Below, one piece after another: positions 18,680 to 27,296 of a DNA stretch of 64,000 nt. The first letter of the stretch is position 1. The number at the start of each line of letters is the position of its first letter. Under the pieces are notes generated by a model, which searched no databases, had not been told where the DNA came from, and was given only the letters and a program-made list of their open reading frames with translations. The stretch is from CAG-791 sp963629395. GTDB taxonomy: Bacteria; Bacillota; Clostridia; Lachnospirales; Lachnospiraceae. The stretch covers positions 12,876 through 76,875 of the forward strand of contig CAVGIV010000003.1 of NCBI GenBank assembly GCA_963629395.1, given 5' to 3'. Made by a program: the position numbers and the translations under genes.

Positions 18680-19492
18680 TCACTTTAACACCAATGTCAT
18701 TTTATTCGAAAGTTCTGCATCCAGCTCCGCCTTGCATTCCAGCACTTCCTGCGACAGCTGACGAATCCGCTCGTTGTCCATGCGGCCGATGGGAACCGAG
18801 ATAGAAAACGCATACCGTGCGCCTCCATCCATCGCAAGTGCTGCCGCAATGCAACGGACGCCGGTCTCGTTTTCCTCATTATCCAATGCATAGCCTTTTC
18901 TGCGCGCTTCTGCTACCTCCTCCAGAAAATCCTCCGGATTGGTGATCGTATAGGGCGTCTTACGTTCAATCGTGCAGGAATCCCAGAGTCTGCGGATCTC
19001 CGGATCGCTAAGGCTTGCCATCATCGCCTTGCCGACGCCCGTGCGATAAAACGGAATACGACTCCCGATGTAGGACGTCATCTGAACGGAATGATCATTG
19101 GAATCCACCTTATCGACATAGATTACCTCGCCGCCATCCCGCTCCACGAAATGCACCGTTTCATGTACCCTTCCTGCAAGCTTTTTCAGATAAGGCCGCA
19201 CAATCTGTGCCACATCCACCTGTCCCAGGAGACGATCCGCCAGTTCCACCAGCTTCAGTGTTGCCTCATAGCGTCCGGTTTCCGGATCCTGACGCACATA
19301 GTTCATATATTGTAGGGATGCGAGAATCCGATGTGTTGTACTCTTATTCAGCTGCAGCGCCTGCGTCAGATCCGCCAGAGTGCTCTGCCCATTTTTCGCC
19401 AGATATTCCAGCGCCCCGAACAATCGACCGGCCACCTGGATCGGGTTATTGTCTTTTCCTTCCGCTTTGTCCGTTTCCCGTCCCGACATCAT
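18680..19492 (-). CDS. IclR-family transcriptional regulator (KdgR-like)
   Basis: 270 aa. An N-terminal winged helix-turn-helix (residues about 18-75, ADLTQALQLNKSTTHRIL) is followed by the IclR effector domain (TSYIGSRIPFYRTGVGKAMM and the C-terminal SISVPIGRMD). Such regulators sense small acids; KdgR binds ketodeoxygluconate. It is divergent from kdgK, and palindromic candidate operators lie over its own -10 and downstream of the kdgK -10, which supports autoregulation and control of kdgK-kdgA. It is upstream of GH74 with a 69-nt gap, so it may be first gene of that operon. ATGs at 19492 and 19489 are both possible after AAGGAG. Confidence 0.93.
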   Translation of the reverse strand: MMSGRETDKAEGKDNNPIQVAGRLFGALEYLAKNGQSTLADLTQALQLNKSTTHRILASLQYMNYVRQDPETGRYEATLKLVELADRLLGQVDVAQIVRPYLKKLAGRVHETVHFVERDGGEVIYVDKVDSNDHSVQMTSYIGSRIPFYRTGVGKAMMASLSDPEIRRLWDSCTIERKTPYTITNPEDFLEEVAEARRKGYALDNEENETGVRCIAAALAMDGGARYAFSISVPIGRMDNERIRQLSQEVLECKAELDAELSNKMTLVLK

Positions 19493-19814
19493 TCTCTCCT
19501 TCTTTATCGTTAAGACCGCATTTACAAATCACCTGTTGCATCGAAACTGGTCCAAACTCATTCGCGGTCTCGTTTTGTTTCATTATGTGGAACATAATAT
19601 CAGATCCGCCACTGCTTCGCAATCAAATCCGTCATGCCCTTTCACAGCATTTTCTCCAATATTTTCAAGCGAAAATTATTTATTTTTACTGTCTTGACTT
19701 CTTTTATCCGTTTTCTATAATGGTGTTAGAAACCTATCGCAATGTGAAACGTTTTTTCATATTGTGGAATATATTGGCAGGTAATCATTTTATTTTCCAG
19801 AAAGGAGTTCTGAC
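19493..19814. promoter_or_regulatory. Divergent iclR-kdgK control region
   Basis: Minus-strand promoter for iclR: TTGCGA (19617-19622), 17 nt, TATTAT (19594-19599). Plus-strand promoter for kdgK: TTGACT (19694-19699), 16 nt, TATAAT (19716-19721). A 17-bp palindrome ATTATG-N5-CATAAT (19582-19598) covers the iclR -10, and a 25-bp near-perfect inverted repeat (19740-19764, half-site CAATGTGAAA) sits 19 bp after the kdgK -10. The core TGTGGAAYATA occurs at both 19586 and 19763. Confidence 0.75.
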
Positions 19815-20912
19815 ATGGAACTGAATCTGAAGGATCGCAAGGATTGTAAGTACGATGCCGTTTCTCTGGGCGAGGTAATGCTGCGCCTGGATCCCGGCGA
19901 AGGACGTATCCGCACTGCACGGAGCTTCCGCGCATGGGAAGGCGGCGGAGAGTACAACGTTATCCGCGGACTGCACAAGTGCTTCGGCATGAATACGGCT
20001 GTTCTGACCTCTTTTGCAGACAACGAGGTTGGTCGTCTGATGAAGGATTTCATCGAGCAGGGCGGCGTTGATACATCTCTTATTTACTGGAAGAAGACCG
20101 ATGGTATCGGCCGTATCTGCCGCAACGGATTGAACTTCACCGAGCGCGGCTTCGGTGTTCGCGGCGCCGTCGGATGCTCTGACCGCTTCAACACCGCTAT
20201 TTCTCAGGCAACCCCCGAAGAGCTGAATTTCGAGCATGTATTCGGTGAGCTCGGCGTTCGCTGGCTGCACACCGGCGGCATCTATGCAGCACTTTCCGAG
20301 CAGAGCTGCGAGACCGTTATTGCTGCTATCAAGACTGCCAAGAAGTACGGCACACTGGTTTCCTACGATCTGAACTACCGTCCTTCCATGTGGTCCGCAA
20401 TCGGCGGCCTTGAGAAGTGCCAGGAAGTAAATAAAGAAATCGCGAAGTACGTTGACGTTATGATCGGCAATGAAGAAGACTTCACCGCTTGCCTTGGTCT
20501 TCAGATCGAGGGTCAGGAAGAGGGTCTTAAGAAGCTGAACATCGACGGCTACAAGAAGATGATCGATCACGCAGCAGAGGTATATCCGAACTTCAAGGCC
20601 ATTGCCACTACTCTTCGTACCGTAAAGACCGCAACTGTAAACGACTGGAAGGCTATCTGCTGGGCAGACGGCCAGATCTATCAGTCCAAGGAGTACAACG
20701 GTCTTGAGATCATGGACCGCGTCGGCGGCGGCGATTCCTTCGCTTCCGGTCTTGTATACGGCCTGATGACCACCGAGGATCCGGAAAAGGCTGTTAACTA
20801 CGGTGCTGCACACGGCGCACTCGCTATGACAACTCCCGGTGATACCTCCATGGCATCCGTTGACGAGGTAGAAGGCCTCATGGGCGGCGCTGGCGCCCGG
20901 GTTAAGCGCTGA
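19815..20912 (+). CDS. kdgK: 2-dehydro-3-deoxygluconokinase (PfkB family)
   Basis: Phosphorylates 2-keto-3-deoxygluconate with ATP. 365 aa PfkB-fold kinase with the C-terminal signature RVGGGDSFASG and catalytic Asp307; the N-terminal LGEVMLRLDPGEGRI and EGGGEYNV are typical of KdgK-type members. Preceded by AAAGGAG and a consensus promoter with a probable IclR operator. kdgA follows after 155 nt that hold four strong hairpins. Codon usage is strongly biased to preferred codons (GGC, GGT, AAG), suggesting high expression. It links hexuronate or pectin breakdown to the lower Entner-Doudoroff route; no uronate isomerase genes are in this window. Confidence 0.92.
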   Translation: MELNLKDRKDCKYDAVSLGEVMLRLDPGEGRIRTARSFRAWEGGGEYNVIRGLHKCFGMNTAVLTSFADNEVGRLMKDFIEQGGVDTSLIYWKKTDGIGRICRNGLNFTERGFGVRGAVGCSDRFNTAISQATPEELNFEHVFGELGVRWLHTGGIYAALSEQSCETVIAAIKTAKKYGTLVSYDLNYRPSMWSAIGGLEKCQEVNKEIAKYVDVMIGNEEDFTACLGLQIEGQEEGLKKLNIDGYKKMIDHAAEVYPNFKAIATTLRTVKTATVNDWKAICWADGQIYQSKEYNGLEIMDRVGGGDSFASGLVYGLMTTEDPEKAVNYGAAHGALAMTTPGDTSMASVDEVEGLMGGAGARVKR

Positions 20913-21038
20913 TCAGAATGCCCGATGGCATTCTGATGCAGCTTGAAGTGGCACAGTAGAACTGTGCCACTACCGCTTCGGAGAATTCGCCTTCGCGATA
21001 TTCTCCTCGCGCTGATCAGAATGCCCGATGGCATTCTG
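20906..21038. repeat. Cluster of four hairpins between kdgK and kdgA
   Basis: A 30-bp exact direct repeat (20906-20935 and 21009-21038) each forms a hairpin (arms of CAGAATGCC, tetraloop CGAT; 11 bp in the first copy). Between them lie AGTGGCACAGT-AGA-ACTGTGCCACT (20947-20971, 11 perfect bp) and a GGAGAAT/TCGC...GCGA/ATTCTCC hairpin (20980-21006, 11 bp with one bulge). The first copy starts inside the last codons of kdgK. None is followed by a T-run. Confidence 0.85.
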
Positions 21039-21067
21039 TTACATAACCATAATTGAAAGGAGCCAAA

Positions 21068-21724
21068 ATGGCTAATTCTGCAAAAGCTGAAGCTGTATTT
21101 AAGAGATTTGAAGAAATCGGGATCATCCCCGTTGTTGTTCTGAATGACGTAAAGGACGCAGAGCCTCTCGGAAAGTGCTTGGTTGAGGGCGGTCTTCCGG
21201 CCGCCGAGGTTACCTTCCGTACCGAGGCCGCAGAGGAATCAATTCGTATCATGGCAGAGAAGTACCCGGACCTTCTGGTTGGTGCCGGTACCGTTCTGAC
21301 GATCGATCAGGTTGACCGCGCTGTGAATGCCGGCGCCAAGTTCATCGTTTCCCCCGGCTTCGATCCTGCCATTGTTAAGTATTGCCTTGAGAAGGACATC
21401 CCGGTTTGCCCCGGCACACAGTCTCCTTCCGAGATGATTGCAGCCATGAACCTGGGTCTGGATCACGTGAAGTTCTTCCCGGCAGAGCCCTCCGGCGGTC
21501 TGAAGATGATCAAGGCAATCACAGCAGCACTCACAAGCCTGAAGGTAATGCCTACCGGCGGCATCAGTGCTTCCAACGTTACAGAGTATCTTGAGAACAG
21601 CAAGATCTTCTGTGCCGGCGGTTCCTGGATGGTAAAGGGCGATATGATCAAGGCCGGTCAGTGGGATGAACTCACAGAGAAGGTTCGCGAGGCTGCAGCC
21701 ATTGTAAAGTCTGTTCGCGGATAA
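21068..21724 (+). CDS. kdgA: KDPG aldolase (2-dehydro-3-deoxy-phosphogluconate aldolase)
   Basis: Class I aldolase splitting KDPG into pyruvate and glyceraldehyde-3-phosphate. 218 aa TIM barrel with the Schiff-base Lys135 in HVKFFPAE, the conserved GAGTV motif and a general-base Glu in PAAEVTFRT. GGISASN forms the phosphate-binding turn. Start ATG at 21068 has AAAGGAG seven bases upstream; an earlier TTG in frame is not needed. It completes the pathway begun by KdgK. The intervening hairpin cluster may set the relative levels of the two enzymes. Confidence 0.94.
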   Translation: MANSAKAEAVFKRFEEIGIIPVVVLNDVKDAEPLGKCLVEGGLPAAEVTFRTEAAEESIRIMAEKYPDLLVGAGTVLTIDQVDRAVNAGAKFIVSPGFDPAIVKYCLEKDIPVCPGTQSPSEMIAAMNLGLDHVKFFPAEPSGGLKMIKAITAALTSLKVMPTGGISASNVTEYLENSKIFCAGGSWMVKGDMIKAGQWDELTEKVREAAAIVKSVRG

Positions 21725-21800
21725 GCAAAGAAAAGCTGTGGTAATTGCTTAGCACCCATCTCGATTTAGCAAATGAGTTCCGAATAGATTACAACGATAT

Positions 21801-21842
21801 AAAAGCCGGAAGACCCTGCACAACAGGGATCTTCCGGCTTTG
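21801..21842. terminator. Strong hairpin terminator after kdgA
   Basis: Arms AAAGCCGGAAGA (21802-21813) and TCTTCCGGCTTT (21830-21841) plus an inner CCCTG/CAGGG helix. Downstream T content is modest on plus, and CTTTTAT follows on minus. It is only 24 nt before the MATE start codon. Confidence 0.7.
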
Positions 21843-21865
21843 CTTTCACGCAGGAGGCGTATGCC

Positions 21866-23254
21866 TTGAACAAGCAAAAATCTGACAGTAAATATGAGAT
21901 TGACATGTGTCACGGCTCTCTTTTGGACAAGCTGATTGTATTCGCACTCCCTCTCATGCTCTCCGGCATTCTGCAGCTGATGTTCAACGCAGTTGACATC
22001 ATCGTTGTGGGGCGTTTCAGCGGCAGTACAGCACTGGCAGCCGTAGGATCTACATCCGCACTCATTAATGTGTTTACCAATCTTTTTATCGGCGTTTCCC
22101 AGGGTGCCAATGTTCTGACAGCCCGCCTTTATGCCTCCGGAAAAGACAAAGAGGTCTCCGATACCGTCCACACATCCATCGCCCTTGCACTGATCAGTGG
22201 CGTTGTCATGGCGGTGATCGGTCTTGTTTTCTCCAAAGGCGCCTTAATTCTGATGGGAACCCCGGATGATGTTCTGGACCAGGCAGCCCTGTATATCCGC
22301 ATTTATTTCCTGGGCATGCCGTTCTTCATGCTGTACAATTACGGCGCCGCCATCCTGCGGGCCGTCGGTGACACGAGACGCCCCTTGTTCTTCCTGATCA
22401 TCAGCGGCGTCGTCAATGCCTGCCTGAATATATTCCTCGTGGTCGCCTTTCATTTGGACGTTGCCGGTGTTGCCATCGCCACCGTGGTTTCACAGTTTAT
22501 TTCCTGTGTCCTGGTTCTTCGGTGTCTGGTAAAAGCCGCCAGCAGCTACCGGCTCTCACCGCGCTCGCTCTGCATTAAGGGCTGGTGTGTGAAACGTATT
22601 TTTCAGGTGGGTATACCTGCCGGCATTCAGAGCACGGTTATTAATTTTTCCAACGTCCTGCTGCAGTCATCCGTCAATTCGTTTGGCTCTACTGCCATGG
22701 CCGGATATACGGCAGCCAACAACCTTTTCGGCTTCCTCTACGTCTCCGTCAACGCCATCACGCAAGCCTGCATGAGCTTTACCAGCCAGAATTACGGAGC
22801 CGGCGAATGGAAAAGAATGCGCAGGATTCTTCTGGAGTGCCTTTGCCTCACCTGTTCCATCGCCCTTATCCTCGGCAGCTGCGCATACTTCTTCGGCCCG
22901 TATATTCTGCAGATCTATACAGAAGACAGTGCCGTAATTGCATGTGCCATGCAGGTTCTCTCCTATACCACACTGACGTATTTTCTCTGCGGAATCATGG
23001 ATCTGTTCCCGGGTGCTCTGCGCGGAATGGGGTATTCTACTGCCCCTATGATCTTCTCCATCATCGGCACTGTAGGAACGCGACTTATCTGGATTTACGG
23101 CATTTTCCCGCATAGCAGAACCCTGGATACACTGTTTATATCCTACCCGGCATCCTGGATCATCACCATCCTCATGCAGGGAACCTGTTACATCGTCATC
23201 CGCCGGAGGATCAGTTCCATCATTGCCGCATCCTCTCTTCCTGAAAGGCATTAA
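21866..23254 (+). CDS. MATE-family multidrug efflux protein
   Basis: 462 aa with 12 membrane segments in two homologous halves; each half opens with the MATE pattern (LPLMLSGILQLMFNAVDIIVVG; IPAGIQSTVINFSNVLLQ). It would export cationic drugs or metabolites using an ion gradient. The start is a TTG eight bases after a perfect AGGAGG. An ATG three bases closer to that Shine-Dalgarno (21861) begins a two-codon frame ATG-CCT-TGA that overlaps the TTG, which may tune translation. Terminators on both sides make it monocistronic. Confidence 0.9.
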   Translation: MNKQKSDSKYEIDMCHGSLLDKLIVFALPLMLSGILQLMFNAVDIIVVGRFSGSTALAAVGSTSALINVFTNLFIGVSQGANVLTARLYASGKDKEVSDTVHTSIALALISGVVMAVIGLVFSKGALILMGTPDDVLDQAALYIRIYFLGMPFFMLYNYGAAILRAVGDTRRPLFFLIISGVVNACLNIFLVVAFHLDVAGVAIATVVSQFISCVLVLRCLVKAASSYRLSPRSLCIKGWCVKRIFQVGIPAGIQSTVINFSNVLLQSSVNSFGSTAMAGYTAANNLFGFLYVSVNAITQACMSFTSQNYGAGEWKRMRRILLECLCLTCSIALILGSCAYFFGPYILQIYTEDSAVIACAMQVLSYTTLTYFLCGIMDLFPGALRGMGYSTAPMIFSIIGTVGTRLIWIYGIFPHSRTLDTLFISYPASWIITILMQGTCYIVIRRRISSIIAASSLPERH

Positions 23255-23286
23255 GAAAATGCGATGTAATCCGTGTTCTCTTTATC

Positions 23287-23330
23287 AAAAGACCGGATCA
23301 AGACCTGCCAAGGTCTCGATCCGGTCTTTT
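23287..23330. terminator. Bidirectional terminator between MATE and the ftsZ-end gene
   Basis: Near-perfect 44-nt hairpin: AAAAGACCGGATC (23287-23299) with its complement at 23318-23330, and an inner AGACCT/AGGTCT stem. T-runs follow on both strands. It serves the convergent MATE gene and the division cluster. Confidence 0.88.
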
Positions 23331-23405
23331 GTTGACTCTCGTTTTGCGGTGTCCGTCCAGCGTCTGCCGCATTCCAGCACAGCCTTCCGTTTGCAGACAA
23401 AACCG

Positions 23406-23618
23406 CTACAGCTCCGTCTGGATCTTATCCATGATGCCCGCCGCCACCGCGCAGCGATCCGGCATCTTGCTGCCATCCTGCAGATCGCCCTCCAGTTCTA
23501 TATCAAAGCACTGATCAGCCAGCTCCAGCAGCTCATCACCGGAAAGCGCACCAACCCTCTCCGGTGACAATTTGAATTCTTTTTCAAGAAACTCCAGTTC
23601 CTTTTCCGTAAAGCGCAT
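23406..23618 (-). CDS. Conserved-looking 70-aa acidic protein after ftsZ
   Basis: Not recognised. A 70 aa acidic, Leu-rich, probably helical protein (EKELEFLEKEF, GDELLELADQCFDIELEGD) with two Cys. It has AGAGGAAG before the ATG and lies nine bases after the ftsZ stop, followed by the strong terminator at 23287-23330, so it is the last gene of the division cluster. The tight spacing and good start signals argue that it is real. A small regulator of FtsZ or a structural adaptor is possible but only a guess. Confidence 0.7.
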   Translation of the reverse strand: MRFTEKELEFLEKEFKLSPERVGALSGDELLELADQCFDIELEGDLQDGSKMPDRCAVAAGIMDKIQTEL

Positions 23619-23627
23619 AGCTTCCTC

Positions 23628-25028
23628 TTATTCCTGGTTCTCATCCTCGTTGTCTCTTCTGGAAAGGAAGGACGGAATAACAATGTTCTGTGTATCTCCC
23701 GTGTGAATGGCATTGGGATTAAAGCGGAACTGGGGAGCCTGGTAGCTCGGCTGCGGAGCAGGTGCAGGCTGGCCATAGCCCGCCGGATTGCCGCTATACC
23801 CGGCATTCCCGCCATAAGCGTTTGTATTCGCCGCACCGTTTGTATTCGGTGCATAACCTCTCTGTGCCTGATTAGCGCTGTACTGGGCGCCATAGTTCAT
23901 GGCAGAGGGCTGCCCGTTCGGGACAAACCCCTGACGATTCTGTGCCGTCTGCATACCACCGGCATATGCCCCTGCATTCATGCCGTTATTCGCAGTACCC
24001 TGATAAACCGGATTCGGTGTAAAGGGCTGGCGGCCGAAGGGATTCTGTGCCTGCTGCTTCTGGGTTTCCTTCTTTTCGTTCTGGCCGATACCGGTCGCAA
24101 TGACCGTAACCGTGCAGCTGTCGGAGCTGGCCTCATCGTATTTAGCACCGAAAATAACATTAATATCATCGCCGGTAATGTCACGTACAAAGGAAGCGGC
24201 ATCGTTCGCATCAAAGAGCGAAATGTCGCCGGAGATGTTCAAAATGACATCCGTTGCACCGTCGATGGATGTCTCCAGAAGCGGCGACTCAACAGCCATC
24301 TTCACAGCATCCGTAGCCTTATCGTCGCCCTTGCCGACACCAATGCCGACGTGTGCAAGTCCCTTGTTGCGCATAACCGTCTGCACATCCGCAAAGTCAA
24401 GGTTAATGATGGACGGCACGTTGATCAGGTCTGTAACGCCCTGCACGGCCTGCTGCAGCACCTCATCTGCCTTCTTGAGGGCATCCGGAAGCGTTGTGCG
24501 CCGATCCATGATATCCAGAAGCTTATCATTGGGAATAACGATCAATGTATCTACATTCGGTGTAATGTTGCTGATACCGAACTTCGCCTTATCCATTCTG
24601 GCCTTTGCTTCAAAGCCAAAGGGCTTTGTCACAACACCAACGGTAAGAATGCCCATATCCTTAGCCAGCTTGGCTACAACCGGTGCCGCGCCGGTTCCGG
24701 TTCCGCCGCCCATGCCGCAGGTAACGAAAACCATGTCCGCACCCTTCAGTGCAGCGGTAATCTCCTCCGAGCTTTCCTCCGCAGCCTTCTGTCCAACCTC
24801 CGGGTTTGCTCCCGCTCCGAGGCCTCTTGTAAGCTTTGCACCAATCTGCAGGAGCTTGGGTGCCTTGCAGCGCTGCAGTGCCTGCACATCGGTATTCATG
24901 CCGATGAATTCCACACCAGTGATTTCCGCATCCACCATTCGGTTTACTGCGTTGTTGCCAGCTCCGCCGACACCTACAACAATGATTCTGCAAGCGGTTT
25001 CGTTTTCGTCAGTCCTAATCTCGAGCAC
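23628..25028 (-). CDS. ftsZ: Cell division protein FtsZ
   Basis: Tubulin-like GTPase forming the Z-ring. 466 aa: GTP-binding domain with the tubulin signature GGGTGTGAAP, T7-loop type NLDFADVQTVM, a C-terminal domain to about residue 320, a long Gln, Asn, Gly, Ala-rich linker (about residues 325-445), and a conserved tip IVIPSFLSRR that binds FtsA/SepF-type partners. The linker is long and glycine-rich. The start is GTG with AAGGAGG seven bases upstream. It has its own promoter at 25144-25173, allowing expression separate from the rest of the cluster. Confidence 0.98.
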   Translation of the reverse strand: MLEIRTDENETACRIIVVGVGGAGNNAVNRMVDAEITGVEFIGMNTDVQALQRCKAPKLLQIGAKLTRGLGAGANPEVGQKAAEESSEEITAALKGADMVFVTCGMGGGTGTGAAPVVAKLAKDMGILTVGVVTKPFGFEAKARMDKAKFGISNITPNVDTLIVIPNDKLLDIMDRRTTLPDALKKADEVLQQAVQGVTDLINVPSIINLDFADVQTVMRNKGLAHVGIGVGKGDDKATDAVKMAVESPLLETSIDGATDVILNISGDISLFDANDAASFVRDITGDDINVIFGAKYDEASSDSCTVTVIATGIGQNEKKETQKQQAQNPFGRQPFTPNPVYQGTANNGMNAGAYAGGMQTAQNRQGFVPNGQPSAMNYGAQYSANQAQRGYAPNTNGAANTNAYGGNAGYSGNPAGYGQPAPAPQPSYQAPQFRFNPNAIHTGDTQNIVIPSFLSRRDNEDENQE

Positions 25029-25143
25029 GGTCGTGCCTCCTTAATAATTAATAATAAAATCCTCAGCAGCCTTCTATTCCGGCACCATAATCCCTCTGCC
25101 GGATTACTCAGGAACTCTCATTTACGTAGACTAAATCTACTTT

Positions 25144-25173
25144 AGTATACAATAGCATTCCTGAAATAATCAA
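25144..25173 (-). promoter_or_regulatory. ftsZ promoter and adjacent inverted repeat
   Basis: Minus strand TTGATT (25168-25173), 18-nt spacer ending in TG, TATACT (25144-25149). Just downstream an inverted repeat GTAGA-N5-TCTAC at about 25125-25139 could be an operator. It lies in the 157-bp gap between ftsQ and ftsZ. Confidence 0.6.
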
Positions 25174-25185
25174 TCCATAACTCTT

Positions 25186-25959
25186 CTACTCTCCGGTAAA
25201 AGTAATCAAATCCGTATCCGGCGTATAATCCGACAGATCGATGGTTCCCGACTTTCCTGCCAGAGACGGCAGGATCTTGGACAAATTCGATATTTTTTCA
25301 TCCATGTACTCATCCTCTCCCAGATTTACGCAGACATCTTCAAAATACGCACTTATTTTCCCTGAGCTGCTGACATAAATCTTCTCTGCAGACAGCTCAT
25401 ACTTGGTCATCAGCTGCGTCAGCGTCAGGATTCTCGCAAAAATATTCTCGTCCTCGACCGGAAGCTCTTCGTTCAGCGCTATGTGATCAAAGGAAAGCCC
25501 CGTCACCTCCGGCACTCCTTCGATCCTGTCCTGCGAGGATTCCACCACCATGCCGTTCCTGTCAAAATACATGTAGCGCCCCAGATAGGTTACATACCCG
25601 GCGATGGATTTCTCATATACGGTAATATGGATGGTGTCTCTTGCGAGAATTTCCACATCCATCGATTCCACAAACGGAACGTTTTTAACGGTCTGATTCT
25701 TGTATCGCAGTGACAGCACCAGTGTATTATCCCCCAGAAAGCCGCCGAGCGCATACTGCCGGATTTCGTCATCTGTATAATGCGTGCTGCCCTCCACGGT
25801 AACGTAGCTAACCCTGAACCAGCTGAGAATGAAAATAACAGCACCAGCCAGGATTGCCGCAATCAGGCCGATGATCAGCCGGATCTTCCGTTTCCTTATC
25901 CGAATCTGATCCTGAATGTAAAGGGAGGCACTTTCATAATCTTCCCTCGTTCTCGCCAA
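25186..25959 (-). CDS. ftsQ: Cell division protein FtsQ/DivIB
   Basis: 257 aa bitopic membrane protein of the divisome. A short basic cytoplasmic part, one membrane helix (about residues 27-47, LIIGLIAAILAGAVIFILSW), then a POTRA domain starting VSYVTVEGSTHYTDDEI and a beta domain. It bridges FtsL and the septal synthase complex. The reading frame begins with TTG at 25959, ten nt after the ftsW stop, with AGGTGAAGG overlapping the end of ftsW, so it is translationally coupled. Confidence 0.93.
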   Translation of the reverse strand: MARTREDYESASLYIQDQIRIRKRKIRLIIGLIAAILAGAVIFILSWFRVSYVTVEGSTHYTDDEIRQYALGGFLGDNTLVLSLRYKNQTVKNVPFVESMDVEILARDTIHITVYEKSIAGYVTYLGRYMYFDRNGMVVESSQDRIEGVPEVTGLSFDHIALNEELPVEDENIFARILTLTQLMTKYELSAEKIYVSSSGKISAYFEDVCVNLGEDEYMDEKISNLSKILPSLAGKSGTIDLSDYTPDTDLITFTGE

Positions 25960-25969
25960 ATGCCTTCAC

Positions 25970-27253
25970 CTACCTCTCAGCCCTGGACGTATTCCTTGCA
26001 ACCGCCAGAACCAATCCGATTTCCGCCAGGAGAATAACAATTGCAGAACCTCCGTAGGAAAAAAACGGAAGCGTAACACCCGTATTCGGAATGCTGTTGG
26101 TAACGACTGCGATATTCAAAATCACCTGAACCGCAATGTGAATCATAACCCCAACCGCCAGGAGCGATTCATAGCGTGACTTTGCATGGTTTGCAATATT
26201 CATAATGCGCCAGCACAAAATCACGAACAGCATAATGATCGAAATCGCACCGAACATCCCCAGCTCCTCACAGATGATCGAGAAGATCATATCATTCTGA
26301 GCCTCCGGGATGTAGCCAAGCTTTTGCATGCTCTGTCCAAGGCCTTTTCCGAAGATCCCTCCGGAGCCGACGCCGTAAAGTCCCTGCAGAACCTGATAGC
26401 CGGTATCATCCGAGTAAGCTGCCGGATCCAGCCAGACCAGAATCCGCTTAAAGCGGAAGGTAAGACTTCCCTGGGTTTGTACCGCAATAACAACTGCCAG
26501 GGCGCAAACAGCCGCCACCCCCGCAAGAAGGATAAAATAACGTCCGTAATGGTCATCTGTCACGAACAGCATGCTGGCCGCGATTACTCCCACAATGGCT
26601 GCTGAGCTCAAATTGGTCGTAATGACCAGGATAGCGCCGGCCTGAACAAGAGCAGGCGCCAACAGCAAAAGGGTCGTTTGCTTGCTCTTTAGTATTTTCA
26701 CCGATACCCGTGACAGATTGACTGCCATCAGCACAATGATCGCAAACTTGCAAATCTCTGCCGGCTGGATGGACACCGGTCCGATATAAATCCAACGCTT
26801 CGCGCCGTTTACCCGCGTGCCAAAAGGATATACCAGGATAACCATAATCAGAGAGAACAGGTAAATCCACCAGGAAAATCTTCGCCAGAGCTTCAGCGGA
26901 ACATAAGACACAATCACCATCACCGCAATGCCGGCAGCGGTTGCCGCCGCCTGCCGCTTTAAGTAGTGAGCAGAATCCCCATTGAAATCCAGTGCCGCCT
27001 CATAAGAGCTGGTGGAATAAAGCATCATAAGACCAAAGGCAATCAGGAACAGTACAATTGCGATCAAGGTATAATCCTGACTGGCTCTTGCATGCCGCAC
27101 GGAAACGACCCGCATATTGCCTCTGCCGCGCTGTGGATTATTGCCCGCAGCAGACGGTCTCTGCCCCGTTTTCCTGCCCTTTCCCGTTCTTTTGGAGCCT
27201 TTTGCCGCGGCAAATTCTCTGTATGAAGTTTTATTCAGAATCTGCTCTGCCAT
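25970..27253 (-). CDS. ftsW: Septal peptidoglycan polymerase FtsW (SEDS family)
   Basis: Lipid II glycosyltransferase working with the cluster PBP. About 427 aa: a basic, disordered N-terminal tail (47 residues), then ten membrane segments with SEDS motifs KRWIYIGPVSIQPAEICKFA and FFSYGGSA near the C-terminus. ATG at 27253 has only a weak GGGTG; an ATG at 27115 (MRVVSVRH) has AGAGG and would remove the tail, so the start is uncertain. Position just after mraY in the dcw cluster supports FtsW over RodA or SpoVE. Confidence 0.93.
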   Translation of the reverse strand: MAEQILNKTSYREFAAAKGSKRTGKGRKTGQRPSAAGNNPQRGRGNMRVVSVRHARASQDYTLIAIVLFLIAFGLMMLYSTSSYEAALDFNGDSAHYLKRQAAATAAGIAVMVIVSYVPLKLWRRFSWWIYLFSLIMVILVYPFGTRVNGAKRWIYIGPVSIQPAEICKFAIIVLMAVNLSRVSVKILKSKQTTLLLLAPALVQAGAILVITTNLSSAAIVGVIAASMLFVTDDHYGRYFILLAGVAAVCALAVVIAVQTQGSLTFRFKRILVWLDPAAYSDDTGYQVLQGLYGVGSGGIFGKGLGQSMQKLGYIPEAQNDMIFSIICEELGMFGAISIIMLFVILCWRIMNIANHAKSRYESLLAVGVMIHIAVQVILNIAVVTNSIPNTGVTLPFFSYGGSAIVILLAEIGLVLAVARNTSRAER

Positions 27254-27296
27254 CAATGCACCCGAAGCTTTTCTTCCGCGCAGTGTATCTCCCGTA

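Noticed and set aside
20906..21038. Possible CRISPR-like array between kdgK and kdgA
   Set aside because: Only two copies of one 30-mer, with hairpins of other sequence in between and no cas genes; it is a hairpin cluster.
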